64,000 nt of DNA from Chloroflexota bacterium (GTDB lineage: Bacteria > Chloroflexota > Anaerolineae > Anaerolineales > Villigracilaceae). Both the position numbers and the translations under genes were made by a program. The notes below the pieces were generated by a model. It worked only from the letters and a program-made list of their open reading frames with translations. It made no database searches and was not told the origin of the DNA. Position 1 is the first letter of the stretch. The number at the start of each line of letters is the position of its first letter. The stretch spans positions 1 through 64,000 of the forward strand of contig JAAENC010000894.1 in the NCBI GenBank assembly GCA_024224815.1, written 5' to 3'. Positions 8,130-16,312 of the stretch are shown here, one piece after another.

Positions 8130-9173
8130 TTAGGGAGCAGTTGGCGTAGTTAGACCTGTGCCTGTCTCAGGCAAGGGGAAGAGGAAGGGGGAATCGCTGG
8201 GGAGCAACATCACTTCGATTTCCGGGCCTAATTTTTCGATATATTGGTATGTGAGCAGATCAGGATTATCTTTAATTGCGTTATTGATCAGCTCTAACGC
8301 GGCAGCTTCTGCCTCGGCCTGAATAAGACGTGCATCTGCTTGACCTTGAGCGGCAATAACGGCTGCATCAGCAACACCTTGCGCAACTTGGCGGGCTTGC
8401 TCAGCTTCCTGTTTCTTTGATTCGACGACAAATTTGGCTTGCTGTGCCTGTTGTTCAGCAATTTGTTTTTGCTCAACTGCAACTGCGTATTCTGCGCTGA
8501 AGTGAATATCACGCAAAACAAAATCAACGAGAATCAGGTTGTTTTCGAGAAATTTCTCTTCCATCGATTCAGTAATAGCGTTTTCTAAAGAAGCGCGTTG
8601 AGTACTAACAATTTCTTCGATCCCATATTGTGATGCAATATCGCGAACAATACCACGTGTGGTTGGGCGAACAAGTTCATCTCTATAGCGACTTGCCCAT
8701 TCAATATGCAGTTGGGTTACTTTTGACGAATCTACCTGAAAAATAACCGAGGCGTCAATGAAAACTTCCTGCCCATCTTTCGTGCGAGCACGAATTGAGT
8801 CATCGCCGACAATATTGCCTTCAGCAGATGCCGCCGACATGGTATAGGTCTGACGCGAAATTGAGTATATACGCGCATTTTCACCAGGAACGATCCAGCG
8901 TAAACCAGGGGTAAGTGCTTCTTCGAGATAGCCGTTTGGTGCACGGAAAGCATAAGGCGAAACGACAACAGCGCGTTCATTTGGTTCAATAAAGACGATG
9001 CCGGCACTGACTACAGAAATGACCATTGCAAAAATAAGCACTCCGACCAAAAGCGAAGTGAGTCCTTTTGTGGGTTGCTTTCTTGATGCACGCATAATCA
9101 CAATGCCAAGAACCACAATAAAGGCAAACCAGGAAAGGCTGGCTAAACCTTGAAATAGTAAAGCGATATTCAT
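8130..9173 (-). CDS. SPFH/prohibitin-family membrane protein
   Basis: The 347-residue protein has two N-terminal membrane helices (about 5-27 and 40-62). The SPFH/band-7 domain spans about 62-250. A long Gln/Ala/Glu-rich coiled coil runs at about 225-300 (EQKQIAEQQAQQAKFVVESK and AEQARQVAQGVADAAVIAAQ), then a short Pro/Thr tail. Prohibitin-like proteins form ring-shaped oligomers in membranes and are linked to membrane microdomains and FtsH protease control. GGAGGCAGT precedes the ATG. No protease gene is adjacent. Confidence 0.88.
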   Translation of the reverse strand: MNIALLFQGLASLSWFAFIVVLGIVIMRASRKQPTKGLTSLLVGVLIFAMVISVVSAGIVFIEPNERAVVVSPYAFRAPNGYLEEALTPGLRWIVPGENARIYSISRQTYTMSAASAEGNIVGDDSIRARTKDGQEVFIDASVIFQVDSSKVTQLHIEWASRYRDELVRPTTRGIVRDIASQYGIEEIVSTQRASLENAITESMEEKFLENNLILVDFVLRDIHFSAEYAVAVEQKQIAEQQAQQAKFVVESKKQEAEQARQVAQGVADAAVIAAQGQADARLIQAEAEAAALELINNAIKDNPDLLTYQYIEKLGPEIEVMLLPSDSPFLFPLPETGTGLTTPTAP

Positions 9174-9290
9174 ACTGCCTCCAAAACTTAAGAAATTAAT
9201 AAGAGTCTATCTAAAAAATGATACCATGCAAAGAAAAGGGAGATATTGGAAATATATTAGAACGTGAAACGAGAGAAAAACAAAGAAAAT

Positions 9291-9347
9291 GGCAATCTCC
9301 CAGTGGTGGAGATTGCCACGTCGGGCTAAAGCCCTTCTCACAAAGAC
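9291..9347. repeat. Intergenic palindromic repeat, GGCAATCTC family (copy 1)
   Basis: GGCAATCTC and GAGATTGCC form an inverted repeat (9291-9316). A smaller GGGCT-AA-AGCCC hairpin (9323-9334) and CTCACAAAGAC follow. Related copies lie at 54964-55035 and 58371-58458. Confidence 0.7.
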
Positions 9348-9358
9348 AGAGTGCTATC

Positions 9359-11110
9359 TTATTTCAATACTGCCTCACTGCGTGCGCGAAGTGCAGAGAG
9401 CTTTTGTTTCAACTCCACTATCGTTCTCTCTGTTTTTTCTATTCGATCACGTTCAGCACTAACATAGCGCGTATAGGGCGCAACGCCATTTTTCATCCGA
9501 TCAACGGCATTTGTAGATTCGTTACTGAATTGAGTGATCAAGGCACCAAGTAATTTACTACGCAAGGTAGTCATTTTTTCTTTGAAGTTTTCTTTCGCTT
9601 TCTTTCGCTTGAAAGGAATTACAAAAAAACCGAGAACGGCCATCGTGCCAGCCGCGAGGGTTCCGGTAATATCTACGGCAGAAGAAAGTACGGCAAAAGT
9701 CACCAATGCGCCTAAACCAACTGCGCCAGCCTCAAGAACTGCTGTTTGTGCAACAGCAAGTTCAACGCTCGCGGCCAATTCGCTCGCTTCTTCTTTATGG
9801 TCATAGGTCGCTACAATATTCTGAACACTTTGCCCGACAGTATCAATTAATTCACGACGACGGGTTTGGTGCGGGCCATAAGATTCGCCCACCAAATGGT
9901 CTATATGCTTTGATTGACGGCGTTGTAAATACCCCATCACTTGCTGCCATTCATGCAAATCTTTTTGCACCAACCAATCGATCAGATGCCGCACCTGAGT
10001 TTCAATCTGTCTCGGCATTTCAGCGATAACTTCTCTTTCGAAATCTTCACGCACTTTGGGTCCGCTTAACAACCCCTTGATATTCGTCAGGCGCAATTTA
10101 TCGTCAAAGAACTCAAGCCCACGGCTCTCCAGTTTATGCAAAATATTCTCCACTTCGGCCAGGCGCGGGGGAAGTTCTTTATCTAATTCGCGCTCATAGG
10201 CCGTAATTGCTGTGTCTAGCGCAGAGACAGTTTCGTTATCTTCTCGCAGGATATCTTCCTGAAACTGGATTGTCTCTTCGACTTGTTCGACCAAATTCTC
10301 GGCCACCCCCAGCGGATTATTAAATTTGAGCCGCAAACGCGTGACGTCATCTAGCGTGGCGTTGATATAACTTTCGAGAGCACCCAAACGACTGGATTGC
10401 CAAAACGCTTGCGATTTAGCGGGATCCGCTTCGGCGAGAGCTTTTTGCGCCAATTTAGCGGAAACAGGGAAGAGGTCAGGTTTGTCTCCGAGCAGTGTTG
10501 AGGCGTGTAAAATGACAAAATCCTGAATTTCGTCCAACGAAGCGGCATCCTCGATGATGTCAATTTTATTCAAAACAAAAACGACTTTTTTGCCCCAAGT
10601 CAAAATTCGCTCTAAAAACTGCCTTTCGCTTTCTGTCATCGGCCTGTCTGAAGATGTGGCAAAAAGAACGAGATCGCTGCGCGGAACGAATTCGTCTGTT
10701 AAGCGTTCGTGCTGACGAATGACGGCATTGGTGCCGGGGGTATCGACAATATTGAGTTGTTTGAGAACGGGCAAGGGGTAGCTGTAAATGGCAAAACCTT
10801 CGTCGACGATCTGCTCGGCAGGTTCTTCGCCCCATTTAACGAGGGTAACGCGCGATGTAGTAGGCGTAGCACCTTCGAGGAGAGCTTTTTCGCCCAAGAG
10901 GGCATTTAGCAGCGCAGATTTACCAGCGTTGAATTCGCCAGCAACAACGACGAGGAAAAGCTCATCGAGCTGAAGAATGGCTTTTTGCAGACTCTTTAAA
11001 GATTCGCGAGGCAACTCTAGTTCTGTAAGGGCAAGTTGAATTCCGGCAAGGGTTTCTTTTTCTTCTCGCAAGAATTGGGCTTGTTGGTCAGTGAGGATAG
11101 ATTCGCGCAT
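9359..11110 (-). CDS. Dynamin-like GTPase
   Basis: The 583-residue protein carries an N-terminal GTPase domain with G1 GEFNAGKS (58-65), G2 threonines in TPTTSR, G3 DTPGTN (about 119-124) and G4 NKID (about 182-185). Long helical segments follow. Two adjacent hydrophobic stretches near 460-515 could insert into the membrane, and a coiled coil ends the protein. This layout matches bacterial dynamin-like proteins, which remodel or tether membranes. Bacterial dynamins often occur in pairs; only one copy is present here. AGGAGAACTCT precedes the ATG, and a TATAAT-like -10 (11156-11161, minus strand) lies about 45 bases upstream. Confidence 0.88.
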   Translation of the reverse strand: MRESILTDQQAQFLREEKETLAGIQLALTELELPRESLKSLQKAILQLDELFLVVVAGEFNAGKSALLNALLGEKALLEGATPTTSRVTLVKWGEEPAEQIVDEGFAIYSYPLPVLKQLNIVDTPGTNAVIRQHERLTDEFVPRSDLVLFATSSDRPMTESERQFLERILTWGKKVVFVLNKIDIIEDAASLDEIQDFVILHASTLLGDKPDLFPVSAKLAQKALAEADPAKSQAFWQSSRLGALESYINATLDDVTRLRLKFNNPLGVAENLVEQVEETIQFQEDILREDNETVSALDTAITAYERELDKELPPRLAEVENILHKLESRGLEFFDDKLRLTNIKGLLSGPKVREDFEREVIAEMPRQIETQVRHLIDWLVQKDLHEWQQVMGYLQRRQSKHIDHLVGESYGPHQTRRRELIDTVGQSVQNIVATYDHKEEASELAASVELAVAQTAVLEAGAVGLGALVTFAVLSSAVDITGTLAAGTMAVLGFFVIPFKRKKAKENFKEKMTTLRSKLLGALITQFSNESTNAVDRMKNGVAPYTRYVSAERDRIEKTERTIVELKQKLSALRARSEAVLK

Positions 11111-11170
11111 AGAGTTCTCCTAAAGTTCTGGGAGTAATGTTTTTATGTACGTACTATTATACAGCGTAAT

Positions 11171-11199
11171 TTGACTCGAGGAATTGTTTTCTCTATAAT
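11171..11199 (+). promoter_or_regulatory. Sigma-70-type promoter of the secreted repeat protein gene
   Basis: TTGACT (11171-11176), a 17-base spacer and a perfect TATAAT (11194-11199) make the best consensus promoter I noticed in the window. Transcription would start near 11206, leaving a leader of about 175 bases before the coding start at 11380. Confidence 0.75.
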
Positions 11200-11330
11200 G
11201 AAAAAGATCACTATAAGGGGTAAAAAGTGAAGATAAACGCTTAGCTAGGTCATGTAATATCGCAAGAAATTCATCCAACCGACCCAAACACTTTTCAAAA
11301 TTCTGAGGGCTTGCTTTAAGGAGGTGATTT

Positions 11331-11363
11331 GTGGGATATTTTTATTATTTTTTTCTTTTTTAG
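11331..11363 (+). CDS. Possible 10-codon leader peptide rich in Phe and Tyr
   Basis: AAGGAGGTGA (11318-11327), a near-perfect anti-SD match, is placed six bases before a GTG at 11331. That frame encodes only MGYFYYFFLF and stops at TAG 11361-11363, just before the AGGAGT that serves the real gene at 11380. It could be a leader peptide for coupling or attenuation. Alternatively the strong site may serve an overlapping TTG (11329) that extends the downstream protein by 17 residues, but this would spoil its signal peptide. Confidence 0.3.
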   Translation: MGYFYYFFLF

Positions 11364-11379
11364 ATTCAGGAGTAATAAA

Positions 11380-14016
11380 ATGAAAAGGTTAAAAGTTTTA
11401 TTCAGTCTGGTGATGATCATGGCGATAGTTTTGCCGACATCAGTTACTTTAGCTGGCGCCAATGGAGTGGATGATCTGCGCGGTCGCTGGGATATCGAGT
11501 GGCGCTTTGAAAACAATCCCCAACCTCCATTGATTCTTTACATCAATGATCTGGTAGAAGCACCCTTCATAGCCCAAGACGCATATCTTGCCGGGGGCTG
11601 TATGCGCTCTCCCGACACAGATGCTTTCATGCCACTATCCATGTTGGCCTTTTACAATCCAGACAACAAAACATACGATGTTTCCATCTACAGCACCGTT
11701 GTTCCACCTGAAGAGTGGGATCCTTTTGTTATCCGCTTTCAAGGCACCATTGAAGTTAATGGCAAGGGAGTACCAGATGATATTGCCAGTGGCGATGCAA
11801 GAACGGATTTTGCATCTGGCACTTGGGATGGTACTCACCACGATCGCAGAAAAACCAAATGCCCAGGGATCGGAAGCTTTAATCTTGGCGTACAAGCTGA
11901 TGTTTATGCACATAAAGACCTTGCTTACACCATACCAAAACACTATACATTGCTTGAAGCTCACACCGTGATTGTCTCATCTGGCATGTTAGTAGAAGCC
12001 CCAGATGGCTCGACAATGGTGGTGCAAGAATATACTGATATCTTCAGTCCTGATGTAGATTTCATCGGCCGCTTCCGTTACTTGACTCATTTTGAGAGCG
12101 CCCCCATCAGCAGTGGGGTCTACAACTTCGTACTACTGGACATCTTTGGAAACCCCATCCCAGGCACCGAATCAACCGATATCTGGACTGGATGTGAACA
12201 AGAAGCGCCAAGCAACCTTGAAATCACTTATACCTCACTCGATGATGTAATACTTTCATGGGCCGCTGTCCCGGATATTCTGGGGCAATTCGAACCAAGC
12301 GCATATCCCCAAATCGGTTTCTATCAAATTGGCATTTCGCCCTTCAATTGGGAAGGCGAGAAAAATTATGGTGCTAATGGTATCCGCTCTCCAGAACACC
12401 TCATTCCCAGAGCTGTGCTTGACCCTGGACAAGATGGCTATCCAGACGGATGGGATTATGGCTGGCCATTAACTGATTTTGACGATGGTGTCTACCAAGT
12501 ACTCTCTGAAGCATTCGGTGAACCCCTCCCGGAATCTGGAGGTTTTGGACATGAATGCTCTGTCTATAACTCAGCAGAACAACTCATGATGCACAAACAA
12601 GGTGACAACATAAGCTTTGAAAAGCTTGCCACCATTTCTGGCCGTGTCACTGATCTAAATGGTGTTGGGCTAGCAGAAATTGAAATAGGAGCTTGCGACT
12701 ACTTTAATAACGAAAATGGTTTCTGTGGAGGCGATCTCAGCGATGAAAATGGCTTTTATACAATAGTCCTACCAGAAGGCACTTATCGTGTAGAGGCACA
12801 TCCTGGATCAGGTTATCTCCATGAGTTCTATTATGAAACTACTGATTGGGACCAAGCTGCTGAAGTACAAACCCCTGGCGTGGATATAAACTTCACCCTG
12901 GCTCCCGCAGGCAGCATCTCAGGAACCGTACTAACAGGTGGCACAGATCCTGTTATTGACATTTGGGTGGATGCCTGTCATGAGAGCGTGCCAGAACATG
13001 AATGGGGTCAATCACCGCTGTGCTATGGCGCTCCAACAGATGAAAACGGATATTATCAGATCGACGGGATCCAAGTTGGTAACTATCGCATGGTAATTTG
13101 GGGAGATGAAGTCTATATAGCCCAGTTCTATACTGATTCTCCAACCTATGATGAAGCAACTCTTGTTCCTGTCGTTGCTGGACAAACTACAGAATATCGA
13201 AATTTCAATTTAACAACTGCTGGTTCAATTTCTGGTTTCGTCACAGCAGATGGAAATGCCCTTATTGACATCTGGGTAGACGCCTGCCATGAAAGTGTAC
13301 CTGAACACGAATGGGGGCAATCACCGCTGTGCTATGGTGCTCCAACAAATGAAAACGGATATTACGAGATTCACGGAATTACACCCGGAGATTATCGGGT
13401 CGTAACCTGGGGCACCGAGGAACTTGGTCATGAGTTCTATAATGAAGTACAAGACTATCTCAATGCCACTCTGGTGGTGGTAAACCCGGGAGAAACCTTT
13501 GGTGGTGTAAACTTCACTCTTAAGCCTCCTCCTCCTGACATTCTAATAATTGCTCATCCAGATCATAATTGGATTATGAGCCACAATTGGACAGCGGGAG
13601 AAAATGTAAATTTAATCATTGAGGGTAATTCGTGGGCAGAAACCGCTGTAGCCACAGGAGAGGTTTGGTTTGATTGGGAAGATTGGGGGCAAGAATTTGA
13701 TCTATTACCTGGTATGGTCGTAGAAATCACAAATGGTACGCTTACAGATACTCTGGAAATTGAATCGCTCATCATTAGCCAATTCGACGAGAGTACAAGT
13801 TTGGTAGGCGGAGTAGCGCCTGCCGGTCGTGAAGTAGGCATAGGTGTTCACCAACCAACCGGAGATTTCTGGATGGTTCTTACAGCAGACGAAAGCACAG
13901 GCGAGTGGACCGCTGATTTCAGCCCAGAGATCTTTGATAGCGTTTTTGATATCCACGCAATGATCTGGGATGATGATGGCGATGCCACGCAGGCAAACTA
14001 CGATTTTCCCCCGTAG
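11380..14016 (+). CDS. Large secreted protein with carboxypeptidase-regulatory-like repeats
   Basis: The 878-residue protein starts with a signal peptide (MKRLKVLFSLVMIMAIVLP, cleavage near the AGA sequence). AGGAGT lies six bases before the ATG. Residues about 30-410 have no recognisable family. Three tandem beta-sandwich modules of the carboxypeptidase-regulatory/transthyretin type follow (about 415-510, 512-612 and 613-718). Modules 2 and 3 share an almost identical core (IDIWVDACHESVPEHEWGQ) and are also very similar at DNA level. A C-terminal beta-rich domain ends in Asp/Trp-rich sequence. It is probably a surface or extracellular adhesion-like protein; no enzyme motif is visible. It stands alone behind its own promoter. 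Confidence 0.75.
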   Translation: MKRLKVLFSLVMIMAIVLPTSVTLAGANGVDDLRGRWDIEWRFENNPQPPLILYINDLVEAPFIAQDAYLAGGCMRSPDTDAFMPLSMLAFYNPDNKTYDVSIYSTVVPPEEWDPFVIRFQGTIEVNGKGVPDDIASGDARTDFASGTWDGTHHDRRKTKCPGIGSFNLGVQADVYAHKDLAYTIPKHYTLLEAHTVIVSSGMLVEAPDGSTMVVQEYTDIFSPDVDFIGRFRYLTHFESAPISSGVYNFVLLDIFGNPIPGTESTDIWTGCEQEAPSNLEITYTSLDDVILSWAAVPDILGQFEPSAYPQIGFYQIGISPFNWEGEKNYGANGIRSPEHLIPRAVLDPGQDGYPDGWDYGWPLTDFDDGVYQVLSEAFGEPLPESGGFGHECSVYNSAEQLMMHKQGDNISFEKLATISGRVTDLNGVGLAEIEIGACDYFNNENGFCGGDLSDENGFYTIVLPEGTYRVEAHPGSGYLHEFYYETTDWDQAAEVQTPGVDINFTLAPAGSISGTVLTGGTDPVIDIWVDACHESVPEHEWGQSPLCYGAPTDENGYYQIDGIQVGNYRMVIWGDEVYIAQFYTDSPTYDEATLVPVVAGQTTEYRNFNLTTAGSISGFVTADGNALIDIWVDACHESVPEHEWGQSPLCYGAPTNENGYYEIHGITPGDYRVVTWGTEELGHEFYNEVQDYLNATLVVVNPGETFGGVNFTLKPPPPDILIIAHPDHNWIMSHNWTAGENVNLIIEGNSWAETAVATGEVWFDWEDWGQEFDLLPGMVVEITNGTLTDTLEIESLIISQFDESTSLVGGVAPAGREVGIGVHQPTGDFWMVLTADESTGEWTADFSPEIFDSVFDIHAMIWDDDGDATQANYDFPP

Positions 14017-14050
14017 GTTCATTTCTCTGAGAGGCTAGCCTATGTACAAA

Positions 14051-14087
14051 AAACGGGAGCGGACTCAATTTGAGCCTGCTCCCGTTA
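14051..14087 (-). terminator. Strong hairpin with T-run on the minus strand
   Basis: AACGGGAGC and GCTCCCGTT flank an inner inverted repeat. On the minus strand the stem is followed by TTTTGTAC; on the plus strand the A-run precedes it. No leftward gene lies upstream, so either it works as a rightward terminator without a U-tract for the gene ending at 14016, or it ends an unannotated leftward transcript. Confidence 0.5.
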
Positions 14088-14203
14088 TGGATTCATCTAT
14101 CCGCTCTGCCATATATTGCACCAAAAAGCTTGAGATTGCGCTAAAAAAATTGCTTTTGAGAAAAAGTAACGCTAAACGTAGCTGACATTGAAAGAAAGTT
14201 ATA

Positions 14204-14254
14204 TTGGATATATCTCACATTTTTTGTAAAATTAGCATACAATGAGATATATCC
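14204..14254 (+). promoter_or_regulatory. Promoter with flanking 12 bp inverted repeat upstream of the TIR gene
   Basis: GGATATATCTCA (14206-14217) and TGAGATATATCC (14243-14254) form a perfect 12 bp inverted repeat. A weak -35 (TTGGAT, 14204-14209), a 17-base spacer and a good -10 (TAAAAT, 14227-14232) lie so that one arm overlaps the -35 and the other covers the start of the transcript. This suggests an operator pair, or an mRNA hairpin close to the ribosome binding site. Confidence 0.4.
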
Positions 14255-14282
14255 ATCTTCGTTATAAAATAAGAGGTCCACT

Positions 14283-15710
14283 ATGGCGCATATTTTTATA
14301 AGTTACTCCCGCGCAGATTCAGAATATGTTGATTCTTTGGTAAAGAGTTTATCTCAGGCAAATTTCAACGTCTGGCTTGACCGAAAGGATATTCAGGCCG
14401 GGCAAAATTGGCGAGCCGAAATTGTTGAAGCGATTGAAAGAGCAGATTCTTTTGTTTTGGTCGTCTCGCGATCTTCAACAGCATCAAAATATGTTCGCCA
14501 AGAAGTTTATGTAGCGGATGGTAGTGATCGAGAAATATCTTCTTTATATATGGAACCCCTTGATTTACCCAGCGAACTTAAACTCCCGCTTGCCGGGCTG
14601 CAAATTATCTTATTATATGAAGATTGGAACGCGGGATATTATAAATTGGTGGATATGCTCAGAAAGCAGCAAGATGAGGAGCAGGCAAAAATCAAGGCAC
14701 CCCTCCCAAGCACCCGCCAGGCCGAGTTGAGCATCCACGCAGATAAACAAAATGATGAAAAAGAGAAAGAAAAAATATTCACCCTACTAAGCAGCATCCT
14801 GGGGATTGCTCTAGACCCTGCTCAAATTATTGAAGAAAGTTTGGGGAAAATCACCATTAATATTCCCTATAAATTATCGTATGAACTCAAAGCTCAAGTA
14901 CTAAACAACAACCCAAAATTATGGGATGCCGGGATCACAGGGCTGCATTTTGAAGGGGATAAGCACCATATTCCGCTTCATGATCCGAAGTTGAATAATT
15001 CATCTTATAAAGGGAAAGAAACGCAACAAAGCATTTCAAAATCGTCTACCACTATTCCGAAAACCAAGTCAAAATTACCCCTAATTATTGGCGGAGTCCT
15101 AATTTCGGTTATTTTTCTTCTCGCTTTCGGTGGGATTTATCTCTTCAATTCCAACTCGCCGCCTCCGATAGTTCCGCCGACCAGTATCAATACGCCGCTT
15201 CCTGACTCTCCGACATTAACATCCACACCCAAACGGGAAGTTCCGCCAACAGCAGAAGCACCTACATCAATGCCAACCTTCACGCCTAGCCCAACAGCCA
15301 CCTGGACCCTCACGCCCAGTAAAACAGCTACAATAACACCGACGGTCACCGCTATTCCGGGAAAAATATCCGGGCAAGTCTGGAATGATTCCGATAAGAA
15401 TGGCTCAAGAGGTTTTGGCGAGTTTCTTATCTCAGGAGTGACCGTTTCGCTTGGTTTAGGAAGTTGTGACTCATTCGTCGATTTTATGGACACTGCATCA
15501 ACCGCAACCGGATCGCCAACCTCCAATTACTCATTCTCAGGATTACCAGCAGAGATCTACTGTCTTAGAGTAAATTTAGCAGAAGCCTGTGAAGATTTTG
15601 ATGGTAATCTTAGAATTCTTACAACACCCAAGATGCATACAATTACACTATTGCCTGGTGCACATGAATCTATCTCCTTCGGGTCTACATTAGCAATCTG
15701 TATACCATAG
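14283..15710 (+). CDS. Membrane-anchored TIR-domain protein with extracellular B-type domain
   Basis: The 475-residue protein begins with a TIR domain (1-125). HIFISYSRAD forms the first strand, NVWLDRKDIQAG the BB-loop region, and SRSSTASKYVRQE contains the conserved Glu (E74) that is catalytic in NAD-cleaving TIR proteins. A middle region (about 150-240) is of unknown type. A membrane helix follows (about 265-288), then a Thr/Pro stalk, and a C-terminal SdrD-like B domain (about 358-475; GKISGQVWNDSDKNGSRGFG). The TIR part is therefore cytosolic and the B domain external. No other defence genes adjoin. Whether it cleaves NAD or only mediates protein contacts cannot be read here. Confidence 0.8.
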   Translation: MAHIFISYSRADSEYVDSLVKSLSQANFNVWLDRKDIQAGQNWRAEIVEAIERADSFVLVVSRSSTASKYVRQEVYVADGSDREISSLYMEPLDLPSELKLPLAGLQIILLYEDWNAGYYKLVDMLRKQQDEEQAKIKAPLPSTRQAELSIHADKQNDEKEKEKIFTLLSSILGIALDPAQIIEESLGKITINIPYKLSYELKAQVLNNNPKLWDAGITGLHFEGDKHHIPLHDPKLNNSSYKGKETQQSISKSSTTIPKTKSKLPLIIGGVLISVIFLLAFGGIYLFNSNSPPPIVPPTSINTPLPDSPTLTSTPKREVPPTAEAPTSMPTFTPSPTATWTLTPSKTATITPTVTAIPGKISGQVWNDSDKNGSRGFGEFLISGVTVSLGLGSCDSFVDFMDTASTATGSPTSNYSFSGLPAEIYCLRVNLAEACEDFDGNLRILTTPKMHTITLLPGAHESISFGSTLAICIP

Positions 15711-15813
15711 CAAACTTGAGCTGCGCTCATAAATCCAAAAAGTCTTCGTTGAACGCTTTTAAAACAATCTCTCACCAAAACACAATAAAATGAGGCCTTT
15801 CGGCTCTTGGAAC

Positions 15814-15846
15814 AAAAAAGGAGACTCTCAAATGAGAGTCTCCTTT
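15814..15846 (-). terminator. Terminator (works leftward for the DUF1801 gene)
   Basis: A 13 bp perfect stem (AAAGGAGACTCTC with its complement) with a four-base loop. On the minus strand it is followed by TTTTTTG. Being palindromic, it may also stop the convergent TIR gene. Confidence 0.85.
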
Positions 15847-15879
15847 CAACTTTAAACCTGCAAACTTGCAACTATACCT

Positions 15880-16254
15880 CTAACAAATCTCCCCATCTGA
15901 CTCTTCAGCCGCGCCCAGCATTTCTTCCACGATCTCAAAACTAATTTTTTCTGTTTTAGTAAAGCGAATACATCCTTTACCAAAGCTGATGCCTGTTCCT
16001 GCCAATTTATCCTTGTAGGCATTCATCACATCTTGCTTCAGAATATAGAGCGAAATATAGTTCTTCTGACTAGCAAAAGCGACTTCGACTTCTTCCACGC
16101 CGACGCGTTTATAGGAGGGCATCCCATATTCCATGCTCTCGGTGAAGCTGGTCAGGGCAGAAAGGCAAAGTTTGCGCAGCTCAATCAATCCCGCTTTGCG
16201 CTCTGCGGGGACTTCATCGAGGTAGGCCTCTACTGTCTTTGATTTTGATTGCAT
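15880..16254 (-). CDS. DUF1801 (YdhG-like) protein
   Basis: The 124-residue soluble protein contains the family's typical core: VEAYLDEVP at the N-terminus, SMEYGMPSYK in the middle, and ISLYIL followed by GKGCIRF and the TEKI segment. DUF1801 proteins have a small alpha-beta fold related to frataxin and iron-chaperone-like proteins; the role is not settled. It lies downstream of nrdJ but is separated by a hairpin with a T-rich tail. Confidence 0.8.
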   Translation of the reverse strand: MQSKSKTVEAYLDEVPAERKAGLIELRKLCLSALTSFTESMEYGMPSYKRVGVEEVEVAFASQKNYISLYILKQDVMNAYKDKLAGTGISFGKGCIRFTKTEKISFEIVEEMLGAAEESDGEIC

Positions 16255-16267
16255 ATTGACTCCTTAC

Positions 16268-16301
16268 CAATAAAAATATGGGGCGACCGGCCGGTCGCCC
16301 C
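16268..16301 (-). terminator. Palindromic hairpin with T-rich tail after nrdJ
   Basis: GGGGCGACCGG and CCGGTCGCCCC (16280-16301) form a perfect 11 bp palindrome. On the minus strand ATATTTTTATT follows. It is probably a repeat element that also works as the nrdJ terminator. Confidence 0.6.
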
Positions 16302-16312
16302 TACAAAAAAAT

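Noticed and set aside
14283..15710. TIR gene as part of a multi-gene defence island
   Set aside because: No nuclease, SIR2, cyclase, restriction or CRISPR-associated gene is next to it; neighbours are a secreted repeat protein and a DUF1801 gene.
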